Of a stretch of 64,000 nucleotides of DNA, positions 45,198 to 54,400 are shown one piece after another. The translations under genes were made by a program, and so were the position numbers. The stretch spans positions 62,001 through 126,000 of the forward strand of contig NZ_BQXM01000007.1 in the NCBI RefSeq assembly GCF_022836495.1, read 5' to 3'. How positions within the stretch are numbered: the stretch's first letter is position 1; every line of letters begins with the position of its first letter. Origin of the DNA: Desulforhabdus sp. TSK (GTDB lineage: Bacteria > Desulfobacterota > Syntrophobacteria > Syntrophobacterales > Syntrophobacteraceae). The notes beneath the pieces are model-generated. The model saw nothing but the letters and a program-made list of their open reading frames with translations, did no database searches and was not told the DNA's origin.

Positions 45198-46916
45198 TCA
45201 TACCAGCAACATTTCCGAGATGCTCTTTCCGGCGGGGACCATGGGGTAAACCCCTTCCTCGGGAGACACGACAAAATCCATGAGGACCGGTTTATTGATG
45301 GAAAAGGCTTCCCGAAGGACCGGCTCCACCTCTTCGGGTTTTGTGGCTCTGAGCCCTACGGCCCCGTAGGCTTCCGCAAGCTTCACGAAATCCGGAGAAG
45401 CATCCAGGCAGGTGCCGCAATAGTTCTTTTGATAGAAAAGCTCCTGCCACTGGCGCACCATTCCCAGGTACCGATTGTTCAAAATAGCCACTTTCACCGG
45501 CAGGCAGTTGCAGACCGCCGTGATGACCTCTTGAATGTTCATCTGGATGCTGCCATCGCCTGCGATGTCCACGACCAGACGGTCCGGCATTCCCACCTGG
45601 GCGCCAATGGCTGCTGGAAGACCATAACCCATGGTGCCCAACCCTCCGGACGTAAGGAGCCGGCGGGGACGATCGAAAAGGTAGTACTGGGCGGTCCACA
45701 TCTGGTTTTGCCCGACTTCCGTCGTGATGACGGCATCCCCGTTGGAAACTCTGTAGATGGTATCCACGACGAACTGAGGCTTGATGACGTCACTGTCCTG
45801 GGTGTATGCGAGGGGGTAGGTTTCCCGCCATTCATGAATCTGTCCGGCCCAGGGGGCACGCAGTTCGTCCAGCCCTTCGATGGGCTCCGCTTCCACCATC
45901 TGGATCAATTTTTCCAAAGCATTCTTGCAGTCCCCCACGATGGGAATGTCCACTTCGACATTCTTGCTGATGCTCGTGGGATCGATATCGATGTGAACGA
46001 TTTTCGCCTTGGGAGCAAACCCGCTGATTTTTCCCGTGACCCGATCGTCGAACCGCGCCCCTACGGCGATGAGGAGATCCGAATGGGAAACAGCCATATT
46101 GGCCCGGAAGGTACCGTGCATCCCCAGCATTCCCAGCCACAGGGGGTGGGGCTCCTTGCGCCCGGCGGCGTCTGTAACCGTGGCGGGGAAGCTGCCCAAT
46201 CCCATGAGGGTTCCCGTAACGGGGATCCGGGTCATTTCGGCAAAGCGGACGAGCTCATCATAAGCCCCGGAATGGACCACGCCGCCGCCAATGTAAAGCA
46301 CCGGATGCCTGGCCTTTTTGATGAACTGGTAAGCCCGCTTGATCTGCCCCATGTGTGCTTCCACCGTGGGATGATATCCGGGCAGGTCGATGCGCCTGGG
46401 ATAGCGAAAATCCGCCTGAGCCTGCTGCACGTCTTTGGGCAGGTCCACCAGGACAGGACCTGGCCGGCCTGTCCGAGCCAGGTAAAACGCCTCCTTGATG
46501 ACACGTGCCAGGTCGTTGACATCGCGCACCAGATAGCTGTGCTTGGTACAGGGCCTTGTGATGCCGATGATGTCCACTTCCTGGAAGGCGTCGTCCCCAA
46601 TCATGGCGGTGGGCACCTGCCCCGTGATGATCACCATGGGGACGGAATCGGCATAGGCGGTGGCCACGCCGGTAACGGTATTGGTCGCTCCCGGCCCGGA
46701 AGTCACCAGGCACACCCCGACGCGCCCCGTGGCGCGGGCATAGCCGTCGGCCATATGGGCCGCCCCCTGCTCATGGCGCACCAATATATGGCGAATGTCA
46801 TGGTTGGTCATCTCATGGTAGAGATCCAGCACCGAGCCTCCGGGAAAGCCGAAAATGACTTCGACGCCCTCCCGCTTGAGGCATTCAAACAAAATTTGTG
46901 CTCCTGTCAACTTCAT
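45198..46916 (-). CDS. ilvB: Acetolactate synthase large subunit, copy 1
   Basis: 572 residues. FGFPGGSVLDLYHEM, VRHEQGAAHMADGYARATGR, GLGTMGYGLPAAIGAQ and the thiamine diphosphate motif from AGDGSIQMN to ILNNRYLGMVRQWQ are complete. With IlvH it makes acetolactate or acetohydroxybutyrate, the first common step of Val/Leu/Ile synthesis. It is the first gene of the long minus-strand operon to coaD. Confidence 0.96.
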   Translation of the reverse strand: MKLTGAQILFECLKREGVEVIFGFPGGSVLDLYHEMTNHDIRHILVRHEQGAAHMADGYARATGRVGVCLVTSGPGATNTVTGVATAYADSVPMVIITGQVPTAMIGDDAFQEVDIIGITRPCTKHSYLVRDVNDLARVIKEAFYLARTGRPGPVLVDLPKDVQQAQADFRYPRRIDLPGYHPTVEAHMGQIKRAYQFIKKARHPVLYIGGGVVHSGAYDELVRFAEMTRIPVTGTLMGLGSFPATVTDAAGRKEPHPLWLGMLGMHGTFRANMAVSHSDLLIAVGARFDDRVTGKISGFAPKAKIVHIDIDPTSISKNVEVDIPIVGDCKNALEKLIQMVEAEPIEGLDELRAPWAGQIHEWRETYPLAYTQDSDVIKPQFVVDTIYRVSNGDAVITTEVGQNQMWTAQYYLFDRPRRLLTSGGLGTMGYGLPAAIGAQVGMPDRLVVDIAGDGSIQMNIQEVITAVCNCLPVKVAILNNRYLGMVRQWQELFYQKNYCGTCLDASPDFVKLAEAYGAVGLRATKPEEVEPVLREAFSINKPVLMDFVVSPEEGVYPMVPAGKSISEMLLV

Positions 46917-47306
46917 AACGACCCTCGAGTTGCCGGCCCCTGTCCCTGTCGGCGTTTCATGAATAATGCTCTTGTCCCCGGCACCCCCGCTCCACCATCC
47001 CGTGAAGAAAATCGCGGAGCTTCAAGCCGGAAACTGGCCTTAGATGGTTGAATAAAATATTTATTTTAGATAATCAACTCAAACTGTCAACCATCCGGAA
47101 CAATCAGCGCCCCCAACCGAGCTTCTCATTATCTCATTTTCAGCGTTTCCGATAGCCTAATCTTTCAACCGGTCTCCAGTTGATCATTTTTTATACAAAT
47201 TATACTGTCATTCTTGCTTCAAATGAGCTAAACTAATTTCCTTTTTCAGCGCGATAGCCTCTCTATCGCATTTTTCAGAAACGCCGGTTGAGGAGGTTGT
47301 GAAAAG
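46917..47306. other. 390-base divergent control region between two acetolactate synthase operons
   Basis: No gene is seen. TTGATC (47180-47185) and TATACT (47201-47206), 15 bases apart, may be the plus-strand promoter. A terminator-like hairpin lies near its right end (47251-47276). No leader peptide rich in branched-chain codons is evident. AT-rich runs near 47050-47085 could hold the minus-strand promoter. Confidence 0.45.
47251..47276 (+). promoter_or_regulatory. Attenuator-like hairpin in the ilvN leader
   Basis: GCGATAG (47251-47257) pairs with CTATCGC (47263-47269) across a 5-base loop, followed at once by ATTTTTC. It sits about 35 bases before the ilvN start and just before its ribosome binding site. 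The form is that of an intrinsic terminator, so attenuation of the second acetolactate synthase operon is plausible, though no leader peptide is seen. Confidence 0.5.
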
Positions 47307-47831
47307 ATGAAGCACACCCTTGCGGTATTGGTGGAAAACAGCCCGGGCGTTCTTGCCCGTGTCGCCGGACTCTTCAGCCGACGAGGCTTCAATATTGAGA
47401 GTCTGACAGTGGGCAGAACCGAATCCAATGACGTCTCCCGCATGACCATCGTCGTAGAAGGAGATGACCGGCTGATCGAGCAGGTGAGCAAACAGTTGCA
47501 CAAACTGATCGATATCATCAAGATCAGTGACATCAGCGAGGATGAATACGTGGATCGGGACCTCGTCATGATCAAGGTCACCGCGGATCCCAGTCAGCGC
47601 GTGGAGATCATGCAGATGGCCGGAGTTTTCAGGGCACGCGTGGTGGACCTGGGGCGGAAGACCATGACCCTCGAATGCACCGGCAACGAAGGAAAAATCA
47701 ACGCCTTTGAGGAGTCCCTGCGCCCCTACGGCATCAAGGAGCTGGTGCGCACGGGCAAGGTGGCCATGCTGCGCGGCTCGAAGTTCAGCAGTACCAACGG
47801 CGCCCACACGGCCGACTCGAAAGAGGGCTGA
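47307..47831 (+). CDS. ilvN: Acetolactate synthase small (regulatory) subunit, copy 2
   Basis: 174 residues. ENSPGVLARVAGLFSRRGFN and SRMTIVVEGDDR form the N-terminal ACT domain; a C-terminal ACT-like part ends in GIKELVRTGKVAML. GGAGG is about 10 bases before the ATG. Here the small-subunit gene precedes the large one, the reverse of the minus-strand operon. It probably regulates the adjacent catalytic subunit. Confidence 0.93.
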   Translation: MKHTLAVLVENSPGVLARVAGLFSRRGFNIESLTVGRTESNDVSRMTIVVEGDDRLIEQVSKQLHKLIDIIKISDISEDEYVDRDLVMIKVTADPSQRVEIMQMAGVFRARVVDLGRKTMTLECTGNEGKINAFEESLRPYGIKELVRTGKVAMLRGSKFSSTNGAHTADSKEG

Positions 47832-47870
47832 CCCTTCTGGAACCCCACCATCTGAGCGGAGGAACCTGCC

Positions 47871-49538
47871 TTGGAAATGACAGTTGCGGAAGCTTTGATC
47901 CGTTGTCTCGAAAACGAAAAGGTGGAAGTGGTCTTCGGCTACCCCGGCGGAGCGATGCTTCCAGTGTATGATGCATTATATCACTCTACCAAGATCAAGC
48001 ATGTCCTCGTGCGGCACGAACAAGGCGCTGTCCACGCCGCCGACGGGTACGCCCGCGTCACCAAAAGGGTCGGCGTTTGCATGGCCACCTCCGGCCCGGG
48101 AGCCACGAATCTCGTGACGGGAATCGCCAACGCCTACATGGATTCCATTCCAGTGGTGATTTTCACGGGCCAGGTCGCCACGGCCCTCATTGGGACCGAC
48201 GCTTTTCAGGAAGTCGACATCACGGGCATCACCATGCCCATCACCAAGCACAACTACCTCGTGAAGGACCCGCACAAATTCCCCGCCATCGTGCGCAACG
48301 CCTTCCACATCGCCGCCACGGGCCGCCCTGGACCGGTGCTCATCGACATCCCCAGGGATATCGCCGACGCCAAAATCGACTTCAAATACCCGAAAACGGT
48401 CCACCTGAGGGGATACAAGCCGACCTACCGCGGCCATCCCAACAAGATCCAGGAAATCGCCCGGCTCATCAAGGAAAGCAAAAGGCCTTTGATTTATGCC
48501 GGAGGCGGGATCCTCAGTTCCAATGCAGAGCAGGAACTGCTGCAACTGGCTGAAACCATTTCGGCCCCCGTGACGAATACCTTCATGGGTCTGGCGAGCT
48601 TTCCCGGAAACCACCCGCTCTTCCTGGGAATGCTGGGGCTCCACGGCACGCGCTACGCCAACCTCGCGGTGACGGAATGCGATCTTCTCATCGGTATCGG
48701 GGCACGCTTCGACGACCGCGTGACCATGAACATCAACGCTTTCGCCCCCAACGCCACCGTCATTCACATCGATATCGACCCTGCAGAGATCGGTAAAATC
48801 GTGGCCACTCACGTTCCCCTGGTGGGCGACGTGAAAACCATCCTGGCGGCCCTGCTCCCCCTTCTCGAGCCCACCGACCGCTCCGAGTGGGCCGCACGCA
48901 TCGCCGATCTGAAGGAGCAGTTTCCCCTCACCTACATCAGGGATGGGAGGCTCAAACCTCAGTTCGTCATCGAACAGCTCTGCGCCCAAACCCACGGAGA
49001 AGCTCTGGTGGTGACGGATGTTGGCCAGCACCAGATGTGGGTGGCCCAATATTACCGCTTCCAACGGCCGGGAACCCTGGTCTCCTCCGGTGGGCTCGGC
49101 ACGATGGGCTTCGGGCTCCCCGCGGCCGTGGGCTCCCAAATGGGCCGTCCTCAGCAGCAGACCATCCTGGTGACGGGCGACGGGAGCTTTCAGATGACCA
49201 TGCAGGAGCTCGGCACCATGATGGAGCAGGGTTTGCCCATCAAAATCTTTATCTTGAACAACTCCGTTCTGGGGATGGTTCGGCAGATCCAGGAATTTTA
49301 CTACCAGGCGCGCTACATGGCGGTCAATTTCAAATTCCACCCGGACTTCGCCGCGTTGGCCAGGGCTTACAGCATCCCCGGCTACACCGTGCAGACCGAG
49401 GAAGAGCTTCAGAAAGTGCTTCCAGAGGTTCTCGCGACTCCCGGCCCGGCACTCGTCAACTGCCTGACTCCCGCGGATGAAAACGTCACCCCCATGGTGA
49501 TGGCGGGCAAAGGAATTCATGAAGCCATTGAATGCTGA
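47871..49538 (+). CDS. ilvB: Acetolactate synthase large subunit, copy 2
   Basis: 555 residues. FGYPGGAMLPVYDAL, VRHEQGAVHAADGYARVTKR, GLGTMGFGLPAAVGSQ and the ThDP motif from TGDGSFQMT to ILNNSVLGMVRQIQ are intact, so it is a second active isozyme and not a remnant. GGAGGA lies 7 bases before the TTG at 47871, favouring that start over the ATG at 47877. It is clearly divergent in sequence from copy 1. Confidence 0.95.
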   Translation: MEMTVAEALIRCLENEKVEVVFGYPGGAMLPVYDALYHSTKIKHVLVRHEQGAVHAADGYARVTKRVGVCMATSGPGATNLVTGIANAYMDSIPVVIFTGQVATALIGTDAFQEVDITGITMPITKHNYLVKDPHKFPAIVRNAFHIAATGRPGPVLIDIPRDIADAKIDFKYPKTVHLRGYKPTYRGHPNKIQEIARLIKESKRPLIYAGGGILSSNAEQELLQLAETISAPVTNTFMGLASFPGNHPLFLGMLGLHGTRYANLAVTECDLLIGIGARFDDRVTMNINAFAPNATVIHIDIDPAEIGKIVATHVPLVGDVKTILAALLPLLEPTDRSEWAARIADLKEQFPLTYIRDGRLKPQFVIEQLCAQTHGEALVVTDVGQHQMWVAQYYRFQRPGTLVSSGGLGTMGFGLPAAVGSQMGRPQQQTILVTGDGSFQMTMQELGTMMEQGLPIKIFILNNSVLGMVRQIQEFYYQARYMAVNFKFHPDFAALARAYSIPGYTVQTEEELQKVLPEVLATPGPALVNCLTPADENVTPMVMAGKGIHEAIEC

Positions 49539-50169
49539 AGCAAAAAGAAATATCCCCGCCGAGGATGGGAGCCCGGTCCTTCCACCCCCTGGCTACAAGA
49601 ACATCGTGAATTTTTTCTTCGAACTGGGAATGCTCAAAAAGACCCCCCGATCCGGGTTTCAGTTTCTCGGATCGGGGAAGGAATCGGTGGCGGAACATTC
49701 TTTCCGCGTCGCCCTCATCGGCTACACCCTTGCGCGCATGGCCGGGAACGTGGACCCCTTCCGCATCGTCACCCTCTGCCTGTTCCACGATGTCCCCGAA
49801 GCGCGTACCGGGGATATGAATTACGTCAACAAGCGGTATGTGGACGTCGACGAGAAGAAGGCCATCCATCACCTGGCGCAGACTCTGCCTTTCGGCGCCG
49901 ATTTCGAAGCCCTCATGGAGGAGTACAGGAAGGACGAAACGGAAGAGGCCCGACTCGTGCACGACGCCGATCAGCTGGATCTCATCCTGGAGCTCAAGGA
50001 GCAGAGCGATCTGGGCAATGCCTATGCCCCCAAATGGATCCACTTCGCTCAGAAGCGCCTGAGAACGGACATCGCACGGGAACTGGCCGATGAAATCCTT
50101 CGCACGGATTCCACCGCCTGGTGGTTCGAAGGGCACGACCACTGGTGGCATCCGCACGAAGAGGCCTGA
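49519..50169 (+). CDS. HD-domain hydrolase (YfbR/HDDC2-like nucleotidase)
   Basis: 216 residues. The metal site is seen as SVAEHSFRVALIGY (first His), LFHDVPEARTGD (HD pair) and VHDADQLDLILELK (last Asp). This is the pattern of the YfbR/HDDC2 5'-deoxynucleotidases, which dephosphorylate dNMPs in the cytoplasm. The gene starts 20 bases inside the end of ilvB, so it is translationally coupled, but a metabolic link is not obvious. Confidence 0.85.
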   Translation: MKPLNAEAKRNIPAEDGSPVLPPPGYKNIVNFFFELGMLKKTPRSGFQFLGSGKESVAEHSFRVALIGYTLARMAGNVDPFRIVTLCLFHDVPEARTGDMNYVNKRYVDVDEKKAIHHLAQTLPFGADFEALMEEYRKDETEEARLVHDADQLDLILELKEQSDLGNAYAPKWIHFAQKRLRTDIARELADEILRTDSTAWWFEGHDHWWHPHEEA

Positions 50170-50193
50170 TCCTCAGGAAGGATCCTTCTTTTT
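50168..50193 (+). terminator. Small terminator hairpin after the HD-domain gene
   Basis: GATCCT (50168-50173) pairs with AGGATC (50179-50184) around a 5-base loop and is followed by CTTCTTTTT. It lies within the 3' coding end of the convergent gene, as only three bases separate the two stop codons. Confidence 0.5.
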
Positions 50194-50574
50194 GCGATCC
50201 AGCAGGGAGACGACCTTTCCCTTTCCCACTCCCGGCGGGGCAGCCGGCGGGGACTTGGCTTCCCCCGGGGCCTCCCGGGACGCCTCTTCCCCTCCCCGTC
50301 CGGCAAAGTCTTCCACGAGGTCGGTTTCCCCGCTGGAGCCCTCGGGGGATACGACCTTTTCGATCCTCATGGGGCGGCCTCCCATAGTGAATTCCTCACC
50401 ATTGATATAGGCTTCCCGCAGGATCCAGGTGATCACCAGGAGCGGTACCTGCAGCACCAGCATCTTCAGCTGGAACCATTCCGGCTTGATATCGGGCGCG
50501 ATGTCCTCGATGCGCGCAAAAAAGGCCGGAGAGCCTTCCATGTAAACCAGCACGAGATCTCCTACCTGGGTCAT
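50173..50574 (-). CDS. Conserved-looking hypothetical protein
   Basis: 133 residues from the ATG at 50574, which has AAAGGA 9 bases upstream. Residues 1-75 are compact (MTQVGDLVLVYMEGSPAFFA, EWFQLKMLVLQVPLLVITWI), a beta-rich fold like a small barrel that may end in an amphipathic strand; the rest is a Gly/Pro/Glu-rich low-complexity tail ending KVVSLLDRKKKDPS. I do not recognise the family. It is downstream of the NUDIX gene on the same strand. Confidence 0.65.
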   Translation of the reverse strand: MTQVGDLVLVYMEGSPAFFARIEDIAPDIKPEWFQLKMLVLQVPLLVITWILREAYINGEEFTMGGRPMRIEKVVSPEGSSGETDLVEDFAGRGGEEASREAPGEAKSPPAAPPGVGKGKVVSLLDRKKKDPS

Positions 50575-50618
50575 GTCCGTTTGTCCTTTCCCGAATGATG
50601 ATGATACAGAAGGGGAGG

Positions 50619-51485
50619 TCATCTCCGGTTCATGTAATTTTCATCCAGCACCGCCGGCACTAGAGGCAGCCTTTTTAAAGGCGGCATGTTGAATCCAAAA
50701 AGCTGTTCCAGGAAATACTCCACGATCCTGAAGGTGACCCCCCAGAGTATCTCCGTCTGGCCCTGGCAGGGATAGAGGAAACATGGAAAGTCTTTGGTAT
50801 CCCAATGGATTTTCTTTTCCAGGGATGCAGGCACATAGAGTCGATACCGTGCATATTGGAAGGGGTTCAACAGGGAACGGAGGGGAATGGCTACGACCTT
50901 CTCCACCTCCCAGCTGGGGATGAATTTCTTCTGGTAGGAAACCCATCCCACCATGGGATAGATGATGCGTTGAAAGAGGAGCAGGCACTGCGCCGGCAGA
51001 GGACCCAGGAAACGAGTGAAAAAGGGATTGAGGCGCATTTCCTCCCAGCTTTCCCTCAATCCCGCTGCCAGCAGGAGAGACATGAGTCGTGCATGCTGAG
51101 GCTGCTCCAACCGGTAGTGCTCCCAGTGGGGCCAGCGAGAGAGGGGTGAGCCGGGAAGCCACAACAATTTGGCCAGGTAGGGATCCAGACTTTTCTCCAC
51201 CGTCCCGCCGGGACAGCATAGATCTCCGGGCTGCGGTACTTTCGAGGACCGCTTGTTGAGAATGATACAGACCTCGGGAGTCTCTCCGTCCCGCACGGCC
51301 TGACGCCCCAGCAGCAGCATCACGCTGGATGAAGCCACCCCACGGCAGTCATCCATCTGAAACAGGGCATTTCCATCACAGTGCTTTCCCAGCACCCGAA
51401 GAATATGCGACTGCAGCAGCCCGGGATTGTCAATCAAAGCGGCGTCTAGCCTATGCGTCCCATCCAGGACAGCCATTCCTGCCAT
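50619..51485 (-). CDS. NUDIX hydrolase, CoA-pyrophosphatase-like, with an insertion in the NUDIX box
   Basis: 288 residues. NKRSSKVPQPGDLCCPGG resembles the segment preceding the NUDIX box in CoA diphosphatases, and LRESWEEMRL is the REXXEE part. Between them lie 49 residues against about 15 normally, so the box contains an insertion of roughly 35 residues. Substrate is unknown; a CoA- or nucleotide-diphosphate is the family expectation. The start overlaps the hrpA 3' end by 40 bases; an ATG at 51476 is an alternative. Confidence 0.75.
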   Translation of the reverse strand: MAGMAVLDGTHRLDAALIDNPGLLQSHILRVLGKHCDGNALFQMDDCRGVASSSVMLLLGRQAVRDGETPEVCIILNKRSSKVPQPGDLCCPGGTVEKSLDPYLAKLLWLPGSPLSRWPHWEHYRLEQPQHARLMSLLLAAGLRESWEEMRLNPFFTRFLGPLPAQCLLLFQRIIYPMVGWVSYQKKFIPSWEVEKVVAIPLRSLLNPFQYARYRLYVPASLEKKIHWDTKDFPCFLYPCQGQTEILWGVTFRIVEYFLEQLFGFNMPPLKRLPLVPAVLDENYMNRR

Positions 51486-54400
51486 TTTTCATCCAGACGT
51501 TTTGGGGATATACGCAAGCGGGTTTTTATCTCCGGAGCGAACACGCTGATTTTGAGCTCCTCCAGCATCCAGCGGAATTCGTTCGCGAGCCGAAAACCTT
51601 CGGCCCCCTGCTGCAGGGAAACCGTACGCACCATCTCTTCCAGGCGCTTCTGGTGGAGAAGCAGGGGCTCCCCTTTTATCCGATCTTTCTCAGGGTTGAC
51701 GTAAACCCTTTCCCCACGCAACTGAAGGGCCTTCAGATAGCGGGGCAGCTCCCGGATACGCTCCTGATCATAATGGTCCAGAAAATCCCCGGGCACAAGC
51801 TTATTCAGTTCGTCCATGAGGAGATCCAGGCGGTGGATGACGGCACCATTGCCGGCCGCCATGCGGCGAAAACGGTCGAGGGAATAGCGCACGGCATGGC
51901 GTTCCTGGATGGCCTGGAGGATTTCGTCCAGCAGTGTACGGCCGAGAGCTCCCAGGGAGCCTTTCAGACGCTCCACGGTTTCCATAAATTGCTTCCGATC
52001 CGGCTGCCGCGGGGCACTCAGCCCAAAGAGCTCCCGCAGCAAATGCTTGTGGAGCCGATGGAGGGCTTCGGTGCGATTGCCCATGAAGAAAAGCATGGGG
52101 GCCATGTTTTCCGGAAAAACCCAGGAGCGCGTCAATTGCTTCAGTTCGGAGGTAAAGGCCAGTTCGTAGAGCAGCAGTAAACCGTCCTGGCTGGCTGTGA
52201 GTGCCCCACGCGGATCGTCGAACAGTCGGAGCGCCACCGTCCTCCCTTCCGCTGCCAGTCCGGGATAGGCATATCGCACCTGCCCCGGGGTGCCTTTTCC
52301 CAGCTCAATTTTCTCGGGGAGCTCTCCGAATTCCCAGGAGACAAATCCGGGACGCTCCCAGCGCTTTTTGGCCTGCTCCCATGAGCTGTCATCCCGGGGT
52401 TCCACCGCCAGGGCCATCAAATCCTGCAGGTCCTGACCCGATCCCAGAACTGTTCCGTCAGGCCCCATCACTTCGAAGCGCATCTTTAAATGAGGCGGAA
52501 GATCCTTCAAGTCCCAAGCTTCGGGCGGCACCCGCACCCCCATCATATCCCTGGCACACCGGCTCAATTGGAAGCCCAAATGCCCCTGGCGGAAGGGAAG
52601 TGCTTCCACCAAACGCTGCGCCGTCTCTCCCACGGGCACACATTGGCGGCGCAAGTTTTTGGGAAGGGATTTGAGGAGCAGGGTCACCTTCTCCAGGAGC
52701 ATCCCCGGAACCAGCCAGTCAAAAGAGTCTTTCTCCAGGCGGGGGAGCAGGTGCACGGGAACCGTTACGGTGACGCCGTCGTCACTCTCCCCCGGATGGA
52801 AGGTGTATCGAAGGGGCAATTCCATGTCGTCCAACACGAGGGCATCGGGAAACTGCTCCAGGATTTCGAAATCCGGGGCTGTCTGCAGGAGGTCCGCCTC
52901 CGTCATGCGCAAGAACGCGTCGCTTCCCTGGTCCTTCAGTAACCGATCGAAGGAGCGGATGTCCGACAATCGAGGCAGGCGTTCGTCGTAGAAGCGGAAC
53001 AGGGTTTCTTCGTCCACCAGGAGGTCCCGCCGTCGCGTCTTGCTTTCCAGCTCTTCGATGTCATGAATGAGCTTCCGATTGTGCTCCAGGAATCCATAGC
53101 TGCCGAAAACGTCTCCCTCCACCAGGGCCGACCGGATAAAAATCTCCCTCGCCTCGTCCGGACGCACACGGCCAAAGTCCACTTTGCGCCGGTCCACCAC
53201 CGTGAGCCCGTAAAGCGTCACCTTTTCGAAGGCAACGACCTGTCCCCGTTTCTTTTCCCAGTGGGGCTCGAAAAAGCTGGATCGGCAGAGGTGCTTTCCA
53301 AGCTCCTCGAGCCATTCGGGCTCGATGCAGGCCGCCGTACGGGCGAAAAGGCGGGAAGTCTGGACCAGTTCGGCAGCGGCGATCCATCCTCCTCCTTTAT
53401 TGAAAAGACCCGAGCCGGGGAAAATCATCACCTGACGGTTCTTGGTCCCCAGATAGAGGTTCTTCTCCTTGCGCATCCCAATGTGGCTCAGGTAACCGCT
53501 CAGGAGAGACCGATGGATGGCGTCGTAGCTCGCGGGCTGTCGATTCATATCGAATCCGCCGAGATCTTTCAGAATATCCCGGATCTCATCGAAAATATCC
53601 CGCCACTCGCTCATCCGCCTGTAAGAAAGAAAATGGTCGCGGCAGAACTTCCGCATCTGGCTGCGGCTCAGAAGTGCGGCACCCCGGTCCTCCCCATCCA
53701 TTTTCCAGAAAGTACTCCAGATCTTGAGGAGAGCGGTGAAGTCCGAACGGGGGTCCCGAAAGCGTGCGTGGGCCTGGTCCGCCTGTGCCTCTTTCTCGAG
53801 AGGGCGCTCCCGGGGATCCTGAATGCTGAGGGCTGCAGCGAGAATGGCCACTTCATGGACCGCCCCCTCTTTTCGGGCCTCCATGAGCATCCGCGACAAG
53901 CGCGGATCGATGGGAAGCCGCGCCATGGTGCGCCCCACGGGAGTGAGCTTCCGGTGGTCGTCGACTGCGCCCAGTTCCTTCAGCACGGCAAAACCGTCCT
54001 TGACGGCAGCCGGGGAAGGAGGGTCCAGAAAAGGGAGCTCCTGGATATTCCCGAGGCGGAGGTAGAGCATTCGCAAAATGACTTCGGCAAGATTCGAGCG
54101 CTGGATTTCCGGGGGAGTGTAAGGAGGCCGCTGGAGGTAATCGTCCCTGGAATAAAGGCGGATGCAGACGCCTTCGCCCACACGCCCGCACCGCCCCTGC
54201 CGCTGGTCCGCACTGGCCTGGGAAATGGGAGCGACAGGGAGGGCCTGAGTCCTCGACCGCGCATTGTACTGTGAAATACGGGCCAGCCCCGTGTCGATGA
54301 CATACCGGATGCCGGGAATGGTGAGGGACGTTTCCGCCACATTGGTGGCCACCACGATCTTGTCTTTCGCAGTGGGCCGGAAAATGCGCTGCTGATCCCC

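Noticed and set aside
45429-47051. Plus-strand open frame of 540 codons antisense to ilvB
   Set aside because: Shadow of ilvB copy 1; no recognisable domain and no ribosome binding site.
47976-49520. Minus-strand open frame of 514 codons
   Set aside because: Antisense to ilvB copy 2, with no family-like motifs.
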